Source: Streptomyces sp. MH60 (GTDB taxonomy: Bacteria > Actinomycetota > Actinomycetes > Streptomycetales > Streptomycetaceae). Taken from it: a stretch of 49,937 nt of DNA. This document shows positions 40,024 through 47,566 of this stretch, piece by piece. A program made the position numbers and the translations under genes. Position 1 is the stretch's first letter, and every line of letters begins with the position of its first letter. The notes beneath the pieces were generated by a model, which saw only the letters and a list, made by a program, of their open reading frames with translations, was not told the origin of the DNA and made no database searches. The stretch is from NCBI RefSeq assembly GCF_002939385.1, contig NZ_MULI01000052.1, positions 1 to 49,937 on the forward strand. The letters run 5' to 3'.

Positions 40024-41310
40024 TCAGTTCCCGCTCGTGGCCCGCTGCTGGGCGCGCTTCAGGGCGGTCTCACTGGACTGGCCGGTCAGGGCCGACTGGA
40101 AGGCGCTCTGCAGCGCGAGCGACACACTCGACCAGCCGGCGCCGAGCTTCGCCGTCCGGGACCGGGCGACGGCCACCTGGTCGGCGAGGGAGTCCAGCTC
40201 GGGCACCTTCTCGCGCCAGACGGCGGCCGCCTTGGCGTTGGCCGGGACCATCCAGCTGTTGAGCGCGTAGGTCAGCTGCTCTTTCTCGCTCGCCAGACAC
40301 GCGACGATCTTTCCGGCCGTCTTCTCCCGGGCCTCGTCACCGGTGTTGGGCACGGTGAGGACGGCACCGCCGAGCGGGCCCACCGAGTCGTCGCCGGCCT
40401 CGGGCACCGGGATCGGCGCGATGCCCCAGTGCAGCGACTTGTCGCTGTTGAGGGTCTCCACCTGCCATGGACCGTTGATCATCATCGCCGCGTTCCCGGC
40501 CATGAACTGGTCGTTGACGTCCGCCTGGGTCCAGTTGACCGTCGACTTGGAGAGCGAACGGTCCTTCAGCAGGCCCTTCCAGTAGTCCAGGGCCTCGACG
40601 ACCTTCGGGCCGTCCAGGTCGGTCTCGTCTCCTCCGTTGGACCACATGAACGGCGTGAACTGGAAGACGCCGTCCTCCGCGCCGCCCGCGCTGAGCGCCA
40701 GGCCGTACTGCTTGCCCCGCGTGAGCTTCTTCGCCGTCTGGCGCAGCTCGGCCCAGGTGGTGGGCACCTTCACGCCCGCCTTGGCGAGGACGTCCTTGTT
40801 GTAGAAGAGGGCGAGGGTGTTCACGGAGCGGGCCGCGCCGTAGTACGTGCCCTTGTACGAGCCGAAGTCGACGATGCCGTCGGGGATGTCGTCGGTGCTC
40901 AGCCCGAGGCTCCTGAGGTCGGCCAGGCCGCCCGCGTCGGCGAAGGTCGGCATCTCGGAGGCGTCGAACTGCACGATGTCGGGCAGCGACTTGGACGAGG
41001 CCATGCGCAGCGCCTTCGTCATCACCTGCGCCGCCGGGACGCTCTGCTGCTCGATGGTGACGCCCAGCTCCTTGCCGCAGCGGGCCATCGCCTCCGCGTC
41101 CCAGCGGTGGTACGACTCGTCGGTCGAGGAGTTCATCACGGTGTACGTGCCGGCGTCGCGCTGCTGTCCGCAGCCGGCCAGTGCCGCCCCGGCGACCAGC
41201 ACGGACACCGCGGTGAACGGGGCGACGACTCGGCGTGAGCGTCCTCGCCCGCGGCGCGCGGCAGCCGGGGGGTGTGCTGTCAAGGCGAGCGAGGTGAAGC
41301 GCTTCGACAT
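40024..41310 (-). CDS. Carbohydrate ABC transporter substrate-binding lipoprotein
   Basis: 428 residues. A long Arg-rich n-region (AARRGRGRSRRVVAPFTAVS) leads into a signal peptide with lipobox LAGC (Cys47). The binding-protein domain shows VMNSSTDESYHRWDAEAMARCGKELGV, LPDIVQFDASEMPTFADAGGLADL, STVNWTQADVNDQFMAGNAAMMINGPW and IAPIPVPEAGDDSVGPLGGAVLTVPNTG, a typical family 1 pattern. It is the first gene of the minus-strand operon and divergent from the GH31 gene. The shared 283-base gap contains AT-rich inverted repeats. The ligand is probably a xyloglucan-derived oligosaccharide, by context. Confidence 0.92.
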   Translation of the reverse strand: MSKRFTSLALTAHPPAAARRGRGRSRRVVAPFTAVSVLVAGAALAGCGQQRDAGTYTVMNSSTDESYHRWDAEAMARCGKELGVTIEQQSVPAAQVMTKALRMASSKSLPDIVQFDASEMPTFADAGGLADLRSLGLSTDDIPDGIVDFGSYKGTYYGAARSVNTLALFYNKDVLAKAGVKVPTTWAELRQTAKKLTRGKQYGLALSAGGAEDGVFQFTPFMWSNGGDETDLDGPKVVEALDYWKGLLKDRSLSKSTVNWTQADVNDQFMAGNAAMMINGPWQVETLNSDKSLHWGIAPIPVPEAGDDSVGPLGGAVLTVPNTGDEAREKTAGKIVACLASEKEQLTYALNSWMVPANAKAAAVWREKVPELDSLADQVAVARSRTAKLGAGWSSVSLALQSAFQSALTGQSSETALKRAQQRATSGN

Positions 41311-41354
41311 GGTGCGGCCCTTGCTGTCGTACCGTCCGGCTTCCTCGCCGGACT

Positions 41355-41384
41355 GTTTTGTTTGATGAGATGACTAATACGTCA
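41355..41384. promoter_or_regulatory. AT-rich candidate operator/promoter region of the importer operon
   Basis: GTTTTGTTTGATGAG (41355-41369) is followed by TGAC-TAATAC-GTCA (41371-41384), an inverted repeat with 4-bp arms. Read on the minus strand the latter gives CGTATTAGT, which recurs as CGTAATAGT on the plus strand at 41458-41466. It lies about 45-75 bases before the binding-protein start. Confidence 0.4.
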
Positions 41385-41515
41385 CCAACCCGCTTCCGCG
41401 CTAGAGGAAAGTGGCCCCCCTCTCTCTGCTGCGCCGGGTGAGGAGGTTGTTCTCATGCGTAATAGTGCCAGCTCAACGGGCTGGAGACGCAGCAAACACC
41501 TCGGCGCCGGGATTT

Positions 41516-41535
41516 GTTTTGTGTACGATCAAAAC
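41516..41535. promoter_or_regulatory. Inverted repeat upstream of the GH31 gene, candidate ROK operator
   Basis: GTTTTG-N8-CAAAAC, a perfect 6-bp arm repeat that is strikingly AT-rich for this genome. It lies about 60 bases before the GH31 start. The left half-site GTTTTG also occurs at 41355-41360 in front of the divergent importer operon. Confidence 0.5.
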
Positions 41536-41593
41536 GCTGTGAGACGGCCCCCGTGCTCCCACCCGACAGCTCCCGCCCCACCCAAGGAAGATC

Positions 41594-43864
41594 ATGAAGT
41601 TCACCGACGGCTTCTGGCTCATCCGCGAGGGCGTGCATCTCTCGTACGCCACCGAGGTACGCGATGTACGCCCCGAATCGAAGCGCTTCACCGCCCATGC
41701 CGCCGTGAAGAAGGTGACGCGGAGGGGGGACACGCTCAACGCGCCGCTGCTCACGGTCGAGTGCTTCTCTCCCGCCGAGGGCGTCATCGGCGTCCGCGTC
41801 ACCCACCACGCCGGCAAGCGCCGGCCGGGCCCCGACTTCACCCTCTCCGGGACGGCGGACGGCGCCGGCGAGGTACGTCAGGACGGCACCGTCACCGAGC
41901 TGACCAGCGGCCCGCTCGCCCTCCGCCTGGACCGCGAGGGCCCCTGGGGCCTCACCTTCCACGGCGCGGACGGGCGTGAGCTGACCCGCGCCGACGCCAA
42001 GGGCACCGCCTTCGCCACCACCGGCGACGGCGCCCACCACATGCTCAGCCGCCTCGCCCTCGGCGTCGGCGAGCAGATCTACGGCCTCGGCGAGCGCTTC
42101 ACCCCGTTCGTCAAGAACGGCCAGGTCGTCGACATGTGGCAGGCCGACGGCGGCACCAGCAGCGAGCAGGCCTACAAGAACATCCCGTTCTACCTCTCCT
42201 CGCGCGGCTACGGCGTCTTCGTCAACCACCCCGGCGCGGTCTCCTTCGAGGTCGGCTCCGAGTCCGTCGGCCAGGTCCAGTTCAGCGTCGAGGACCAGAC
42301 GCTGGAGTACTACGTCGTCGCCGGACCCACCCCCAAGGACGTCCTCACCCGCTACACCGCCCTCACCGGCCGCCCCGCCCTGCCGCCGGCCTGGTCCTTC
42401 GGCCTGTGGCTCACCACCTCCTTCACCACGTCGTACGACGAGCGGACGGTGACGTCCTTCGTGGACGGCATGGCCGAGCGCGGCATCCCGCTCTCCGTCT
42501 TCCACTTCGACTGCTTCTGGATGCGCGAGTACCAGTGGTGCGACTTCGAATGGGACCCGGACGTCTTCCCGGACCCGGACGGCATGCTCGCCCGGCTCAA
42601 GGCCAAGGGGCTGCGGGTCAGCGCCTGGATCAACCCCTACATCGCCCAGAAGTCCCCGCTCTTCGACGAGGCCGCCGCCCTCGGGCACCTGGTGCGCAGG
42701 CCGGACGGCGACATCTGGCAGTGGGACCTGTGGCAGGCCGGCATGGGCCTGGTCGACTTCACCAGCCCCGCCGCCCGCGACTGGTACGCCGGGAAGCTCA
42801 AGCCGCTGCTCGACCAGGGCGTGGACTGCTTCAAGACCGACTTCGGCGAGCGCATCCCCACCGACGTGGTCTGGCACGACGGCTCCGACCCGGAGCGCAT
42901 GCACAACTACTACACGCACCTGTTCAACCGCACCGTCTTCGAACTCCTGGAGAAGGAGCGCGGCCAGGGCGAGGCCGTCCTCTTCGCCCGCTCGGCGACC
43001 GCGGGCGGCCAGCAGTACCCCGTCCACTGGGGCGGCGACTGCTGGTCGTCCTTCGAGGCGATGGCCGAGTCGCTGCGGGGCGGCCTGTCCCTGTCCCTGA
43101 GCGGCTTCGGCTTCTGGAGCCATGACATCGGCGGCTTCGAGGGCACACCCGACCCGGCGGTCTTCAAGCGCTGGCTCGCCTTCGGCCTGCTCTCCTCGCA
43201 CAGCCGGCTGCACGGCTCCTCGTCGTACCGGGTGCCGTGGGAGTTCGGCGAGGAGGCCGTCGACGTCGCCCGCCGCTTCACCCTCCTCAAGCACCGCCTG
43301 ATGCCCTACCTGTACGGCGTCGCCGCCGAGGCGCACCGCACCGGCGTGCCGATGATGCGGCCGATGGTCCTGGAGTTCCCGCACGACCCGGCGTGCCGCC
43401 CGCTGGACCGCCAGTACATGCTCGGCTCCGACGTCCTGGTCGCCCCGGTCTTCACCGAGGACGGAGAGGTCGAGGTCTACCTCCCCGAGGGCACCTGGAC
43501 CCACCTCCTGACCGGCGAGCGCGTCACCGGCCCGGCCTGGCGCACCGAACGGCACGGCTACGACAGCCTGCCCCTGTACGTCCGTGAGGGCGCCGTCCTG
43601 CCGCTGGCCTCGGACGACCGGCGGCCCGACGGCGACTGGCTGGACGCGCCGACCCTGCTGGTCCACCCGTCCGCCGACGCCAACTACGCGGCCGAGGTCA
43701 CCGTGCCCGACCTGCTGGGCACACCGGCCGCGACGTTCCGCGTCCGGCGCGACGGGGACGCCCTGCGGGTCGCCGCGAGCGGCACCGACCGCCCCTTCAC
43801 CGTCCGGGTCGCGGGCGGCGCGAGCGCGGAGGGCGCCGGGGAGGTCACTCTGCCCCTGGCCTGA
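41594..43864 (+). CDS. GH31 alpha-xylosidase (YicI-like)
   Basis: 756 residues, MKFTDGFWLIREGVHLSYAT, with AAGGAAG 4-5 bases before the ATG. The layout is that of E. coli YicI: an N-terminal beta sandwich beginning MKFTDGFW, then the barrel. The nucleophile Asp416 is in CFKTDFGE and the acid/base Asp482 in HWGGDCWSS, exactly the YicI residue numbers. FHFDCFWMREYQWCDFEWD and NPYIAQKSPLFDEA are the alpha-xylosidase-type +1/-1 subsite loops, and the motif after the barrel is GFWSHDIGGFEG. There is no signal peptide, so it is cytoplasmic. It removes alpha-1,6-xylosyl residues from isoprimeverose or xyloglucan oligosaccharides. It is divergent from the importer operon with GH1. Confidence 0.93.
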   Translation: MKFTDGFWLIREGVHLSYATEVRDVRPESKRFTAHAAVKKVTRRGDTLNAPLLTVECFSPAEGVIGVRVTHHAGKRRPGPDFTLSGTADGAGEVRQDGTVTELTSGPLALRLDREGPWGLTFHGADGRELTRADAKGTAFATTGDGAHHMLSRLALGVGEQIYGLGERFTPFVKNGQVVDMWQADGGTSSEQAYKNIPFYLSSRGYGVFVNHPGAVSFEVGSESVGQVQFSVEDQTLEYYVVAGPTPKDVLTRYTALTGRPALPPAWSFGLWLTTSFTTSYDERTVTSFVDGMAERGIPLSVFHFDCFWMREYQWCDFEWDPDVFPDPDGMLARLKAKGLRVSAWINPYIAQKSPLFDEAAALGHLVRRPDGDIWQWDLWQAGMGLVDFTSPAARDWYAGKLKPLLDQGVDCFKTDFGERIPTDVVWHDGSDPERMHNYYTHLFNRTVFELLEKERGQGEAVLFARSATAGGQQYPVHWGGDCWSSFEAMAESLRGGLSLSLSGFGFWSHDIGGFEGTPDPAVFKRWLAFGLLSSHSRLHGSSSYRVPWEFGEEAVDVARRFTLLKHRLMPYLYGVAAEAHRTGVPMMRPMVLEFPHDPACRPLDRQYMLGSDVLVAPVFTEDGEVEVYLPEGTWTHLLTGERVTGPAWRTERHGYDSLPLYVREGAVLPLASDDRRPDGDWLDAPTLLVHPSADANYAAEVTVPDLLGTPAATFRVRRDGDALRVAASGTDRPFTVRVAGGASAEGAGEVTLPLA

Positions 43865-43892
43865 CCCTGGCGCGGCGGGTGTGGACCACACG

Positions 43893-43930
43893 GCGAAGCG
43901 GCACGCACGGTGGGGGGCGTGCCGCTTCGC
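43893..43930. terminator. Bidirectional terminator between GH31 and the aminotransferase
   Basis: Perfect 14-bp arms, GCGAAGCGGCACGC and GCGTGCCGCTTCGC, with a 10-base loop, between convergent genes. Confidence 0.85.
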
Positions 43931-43957
43931 TCCGTCGGGTGTTCCGCGGGGTGTGCC

Positions 43958-45160
43958 TCAGCGCTCCAGGGCGTCGAGCGCGGTCAGCAGCCGGTCCGCG
44001 TCCTCCGCGCTGCTGTACGGCGCGAGACCGACGCGTACGCCGCCCTCGTCGCCGAGGCCCAGGTGGCGCGCGGCCTCCACGGCGTAGAAGGAACCGGCCG
44101 GCGCGTCGACCGCCCGCTCGGCGAGCTGCCGGTAGACGTCGGCCGGACGCAGACCCGCCACGGTGAACAGCAGCGTCGGAGTGCGCCGCGCGGCCCGCGA
44201 GTACACGGTGATCCCGCCGAGGTCCGCGAGCCCTCGCTCGATCCGCTCGCGCAGCGCGTCCTCGTGCGCCTCCAGCGCCGCGAAGGAGGCGACCAGCCGG
44301 TCCCGGCGAGCGCCCCCGGCCTCCGGGTCGAGCCCCGCCAGGAAGTCCACCGCCGCGCTCGCCCCGGCCAGCAACTCGTAGGGCAGAGTGCCCAGTTCGA
44401 ACCGCTCGGGCACGGTGTCGGCGGACGGCAGCAGCTTGTCCGGGCGCAGCGACTCCAGCAGCTCGGCCCGGCCGGTCAGCACGCCCAGGTGCGGGCCGAG
44501 GAACTTGTACGGCGAGCACACCAGGGTGTCCGCGCCCGTCGCCGCCAGGTCCACCACGGCGTGCGAGGCGTAGTGCACCGCGTCGACGTGGAAGTGCGCC
44601 CCGTCGGCGTGGGCGAGGGACGCCAGCGCCGGCAGGTCCGGCATGGTCCCGATCAGGTTCGACGCGGCGGTGACCGCGACCAGCCTGGTGCGCGGGCCCA
44701 GCACCGCCGCGACGTGCTCGGGCCGCAGCTCGCCCGTGGCCGGGTCGAAGTCCGCCCAGCGCACGCGTGCCCCGGCCGCCTGTGCCGCCTGCACCCACGG
44801 CCGGATGTTCGAGTCGTGGTCGAGCCGGGTGACCACCACCTCGTCGCCCGGTCCCCAGCCCTTGGCCAGGGTCCGGGACAGGTCGTAGGTCAGCTGGGTG
44901 GCGCTGCGTCCGAAGACGACCGTCCCCGGGGTGGTGCCGAGGAGGTCGGCGAGGGCGGACCGGGCTCCGTCGACGATCCGGTCCGCGTTGCGCTCGCCCT
45001 CGGTGGTGCGCCCCCGGTTGGCGAGCGGGGCGGTCAGCGCCCCCGCGATCGCGTCGATCACCGGCTGCGGGGTCTGCGTACCGCCCGGCGCGTCGAACCG
45101 CGCGGTACCGGACTTCAGGGCGGGCACGTGCGCGCGGATCGCGGCGACGTCGAGGGCCAT
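43958..45160 (-). CDS. Cysteine desulfurase-like class V aminotransferase without the catalytic cysteine
   Basis: 400 residues from ATG 45160 (MALDVAAIRAHVPALKSGTA). Class V PLP fold: RSATQLTYDLSRTLAKGWGPGDEVVVTRLDHDSNIRPW, VAVTAASNLIGTMPDL, HFHVDAVHYASH (Asp against the pyridine ring and the stacking His) and TLVCSPYKFLGPHLGVL with the Schiff-base Lys. The C-terminal segment that holds GHHC in SufS-type desulfurases reads DAPAGSFYAVEAARHLG, so the persulfide Cys is absent. I believe this is the TIGR01976-type family, whose reaction is not known. It probably is a lyase or aminotransferase rather than a sulfur donor. The gene upstream of it is a pseudogene. Confidence 0.88.
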   Translation of the reverse strand: MALDVAAIRAHVPALKSGTARFDAPGGTQTPQPVIDAIAGALTAPLANRGRTTEGERNADRIVDGARSALADLLGTTPGTVVFGRSATQLTYDLSRTLAKGWGPGDEVVVTRLDHDSNIRPWVQAAQAAGARVRWADFDPATGELRPEHVAAVLGPRTRLVAVTAASNLIGTMPDLPALASLAHADGAHFHVDAVHYASHAVVDLAATGADTLVCSPYKFLGPHLGVLTGRAELLESLRPDKLLPSADTVPERFELGTLPYELLAGASAAVDFLAGLDPEAGGARRDRLVASFAALEAHEDALRERIERGLADLGGITVYSRAARRTPTLLFTVAGLRPADVYRQLAERAVDAPAGSFYAVEAARHLGLGDEGGVRVGLAPYSSAEDADRLLTALDALER

Positions 45161-45198
45161 GGTGCAACTCCAGGGTCGTGGGTCCGGACGGGAGGACG

Positions 45199-45600
45199 TC
45201 AGGCGATGCGGTCCTTCGGCCGCGGCGGCAGACAGGCGGTACGGCCGGGCCGCACCCCGAGCCGCGTCTGCGACTCCGGCCACATGATCGCAGTCCCCGT
45301 GGGGTCGACGACAGGGGGTCGAAGGGGCCCACGGCGGCAAGGCGTTCGGGGAGGGCGGCGGCCACGCCCGGCAGCCCGGTGCGGCCGAGCACGAGCCCGT
45401 CCGCCTCCCCGCGCCGCCACCGGGGCCCGGGCCCGCTCGGTGGGCGCGTCGACCATCCGGCCGAGGGAACCGGTCGCCGGGCGCCGGTGTCCAGGGGGAG
45501 GACGGGAACGGCGACGCCCCGGATCGGGCCGGCCCGTCCCGTCAGCGCGTAGCGTCGGACCAGGCCGCGTCGCAGCACCGGCGGCACGTTCCCGGCCCCG
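45199..45600 (-). pseudogene. Decayed Asp/Glu (hydantoin) racemase remnant, multiple frameshifts
   Basis: This is the only stretch over 300 bases without an intact gene (45161-45669). On the minus strand, racemase-like segments line up in order but alternate between two frames. RRYALTGRAGPIRGVAVPVLPLD is near 45557-45489. LGRMVDAPTERARAPVAARGG (second frame) is near 45465-45403. ADGLVLGRTGLPGVAAALPERL (first frame) is near 45404-45339. VVDPTGTAIMWPESQTRLGV through PPRPKDRIA to a stop (second frame) is at 45312-45199. This follows the C-terminal half of hydantoin/Asp-Glu racemases (GL..R...VR...PVL.L, then DAIVLGCAGM, then VIDP, then APPRPK). The catalytic Cys of LGC is Arg here. The N-terminal half is missing. 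Assembly errors could explain one frameshift but hardly all. Confidence 0.65.
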
Positions 45601-45669
45601 CTGAGCGGCCCTGAGCACGCACCCGCGATGGCCTGCCGTGCCCTGCCTCCCCTGGGCCCCGGCGGGCGG

Positions 45670-46743
45670 TCAGGACGCGGCGGCCTCCGGTTCGGCCTCC
45701 GGCGGCTCCTTGTCCCGTCCGCCGGGATGCCGGTGCCGCCAGACCCAGAAGACCGCGCAGGACAGCAGTGCCCACCCGGCCAGCACCAGGAACGGGAACG
45801 CGTGCTGGTGGCCCTGGAAGTACACCGCGGTGTGCTGGGCGTTGACCGAGGCACCGGGCGGCAGCCACCGGCCGATCACCCCCAGCGGCGACGGCAGCAG
45901 CGGCCAGGACACCGCGCCGCCCGAGGAGGGATTGCCGATGATCACCATCAGGCCCCAGGTCGGCAGCATCGCCCACCGGCCGAACAGGGTGTTGAACATG
46001 GTGAAGACCATGCCGGACACGAACATCGTGAGCGCCAGGATCAGCCACGACTCGGCGAACGGCAGGTCCACCGCGCCCAGCAGCCAGTCCACCGTCGCCG
46101 CGATGACGAACCCGCCGAGCAGCGCGTAGGCCACCGTGAACAGGATGCGCTCCAGCGGGGTGAGCGCCCGCGCGTGCACGCTCAGCTGGATCGCCCCGAC
46201 GAAGCCGATGATCACGGCGGCCAGGGAGATGTAGAAGATCGCGAGCCCGCGCGGGTCGCCCTGCTGAAGGGGGTTGACGTCCCGGACGGTGACGTGGACG
46301 CCGACCTTCTTCCCGACGGCCGGTGCCGTCTGCTCCAGCAGTTCGGCGACCGACGCGCCGGACGCGCCGGACACGTCGAGGACGGCGTCCCGCCCGTCTG
46401 CGCGCAGCTCGAAGACCGCGAAGACCTCCTGCTGCTCGATCGCCTCGCGGGCCGCGGCGCGGGTCTCGTAGGGATGCACCCGCACCGAGGTGTCCAGCGC
46501 CTTCTCCAGGCCGTAGAGGAACGCCCGGCCGCCCGCCTTCTCGTAGGAGCCGACCACGGCCGTGGGGATCAGGCGCGGCGTCGGGTTCGCCATCGAGTAG
46601 GTGTACGAGCCCGCGAAGAAGCCCGCCGCGGCCGCGAGGATCAGCACCAGCACGGTGGCGGGCCAGAACGGCGATTGCCGGAACGCGGACCACCGCCCGC
46701 GCACCGGCGGGCTGCCGTCGGCGTCCTGCGACATGTGCGCCAT
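45670..46743 (-). CDS. DUF3533-type membrane protein (ABC-2/YhgE-like)
   Basis: 357 residues from ATG 46743; an ATG 9 bases further on is equally possible, and no clear ribosome site separates them. One membrane segment near the N terminus (FWPATVLVLILAAAAGFFAGSYTYSM) is followed by a soluble extracellular domain of about 150 residues (PTPRLIPTAVVGSYEKAGGRAFLYGLEKAL through VGVHVTVRDVNPLQQGDPRG). Then come five membrane segments with VIIGNPSSGGAVSWPLLPSPLG and ASVNAQHTAVYFQGHQH between the last ones. This is the layout of DUF3533/YhgE-Pip-type proteins related to ABC-2 permeases. It starts 11 bases after the dps stop, so it is probably co-transcribed with it. The function is unknown. Confidence 0.82.
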   Translation of the reverse strand: MAHMSQDADGSPPVRGRWSAFRQSPFWPATVLVLILAAAAGFFAGSYTYSMANPTPRLIPTAVVGSYEKAGGRAFLYGLEKALDTSVRVHPYETRAAAREAIEQQEVFAVFELRADGRDAVLDVSGASGASVAELLEQTAPAVGKKVGVHVTVRDVNPLQQGDPRGLAIFYISLAAVIIGFVGAIQLSVHARALTPLERILFTVAYALLGGFVIAATVDWLLGAVDLPFAESWLILALTMFVSGMVFTMFNTLFGRWAMLPTWGLMVIIGNPSSGGAVSWPLLPSPLGVIGRWLPPGASVNAQHTAVYFQGHQHAFPFLVLAGWALLSCAVFWVWRHRHPGGRDKEPPEAEPEAAAS

Positions 46744-46754
46744 GTCCGGCGGGG

Positions 46755-47357
46755 TCAGGCGTGGACCAGCGGCGTGTCCACGAGGTGTTCCGCCACGAAC
46801 CACGCCTGGAGTTCGTTGGTCCGCAGGACCTCGGAGACCAGCAGGTCGTTGGTGCCGTCGTCCCCGTACTCCTGGGTGCGGGCCGCCGCGTCGTGGCACT
46901 CGGTCAGGATCAGCTCGTGCGCCTCCAGCAGCCGCGAGAGCATCGACGGCACCTCCTCCACCCCGTCCGGCGGGCGCGGCACGGTGGTGATCTCGGCGAC
47001 GTGCCGGGGGTCGCCGACCGCGACGCCGCCGAGCGTCTGGACGCGTTCGGCGACGGTGTCGATCAGCTCCAGCTGTTCGCCCGCGTGCTTGTCCAGCAGC
47101 AGGTGCAGTTGGTAGAACGTCGCCCCGCGCATCAGCCAGTGGTACTTCTTGTACAGATCGTGGAGGATCCGCGTGTCCGCCAGGACCTTGTTGAGCCGCT
47201 GGCAGGAGTAGAGCCGGGTCTCCATGGTCAGTGCCACGGGGAACTGCTTGACGGTGCCGAACTCCTGAATGGTCCGGCCCTTCTGGTGCAGCCAGGGCTG
47301 GCTGCCGTCCGACCGGTGCTCCGCGGTCGACGAGGGCTTCGGCTTCGGGGAACTCAC
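46755..47357 (-). CDS. dps: Dps family DNA-binding ferritin-like protein
   Basis: 200 residues from GTG 47357, with GGAAGGAG 7 bases upstream. The Dps four-helix body begins near FPVALTMETRLYSCQRLNKVLADTRILHDLYKKYHWLMRG. The ferroxidase site is His73 (KYHW), His85, Asp89 and Glu94 in FYQLHLLLDKHAGEQLELID, followed by TVAERVQTLGG. The N-terminal 40 residues are extended and Lys/Pro/Ser-rich (SSPKPKPSSTAEHRSDG), as in DNA-binding Dps tails. The dodecamer stores iron and protects DNA during stress. It is the first gene of a two-gene unit with the DUF3533-type protein. Confidence 0.92.
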   Translation of the reverse strand: MSSPKPKPSSTAEHRSDGSQPWLHQKGRTIQEFGTVKQFPVALTMETRLYSCQRLNKVLADTRILHDLYKKYHWLMRGATFYQLHLLLDKHAGEQLELIDTVAERVQTLGGVAVGDPRHVAEITTVPRPPDGVEEVPSMLSRLLEAHELILTECHDAAARTQEYGDDGTNDLLVSEVLRTNELQAWFVAEHLVDTPLVHA

Positions 47358-47467
47358 GCCTTGACTCCTTCCGGAGAGGACTGAAGGGTGGGCCGGCGCG
47401 CTACGGCCGGCCCCGGTCCCCCCGCGACAGTCGACCAGCCGCACGCCCGGCCCGCAAACGGTGGGGG

Positions 47468-47497
47468 TTGTCCGGGCCATTGCTCCCCGCTTAGGGT
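47468..47497 (+). promoter_or_regulatory. Promoter of the Gfo/Idh oxidoreductase gene
   Basis: TTGTCC (47468-47473), an 18-base spacer and TAGGGT (47492-47497). The predicted start near 47504 is immediately followed by the palindrome at 47509. Confidence 0.5.
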
Positions 47498-47508
47498 CGG
47501 CCCTGTTT

Positions 47509-47520
47509 GAAAGCGCTTTC
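47509..47520. promoter_or_regulatory. LacI-type operator GAAAGCGCTTTC
   Basis: A perfect 12-bp palindrome with the central CG typical of LacI-family sites. It lies just downstream of the predicted transcription start of the oxidoreductase gene, in a position suited to repression. Confidence 0.7.
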
Positions 47521-47566
47521 TGACCGGCGTGCGCACGTCGTGGCGTCGCCGTCCGAGGAGGACCGC

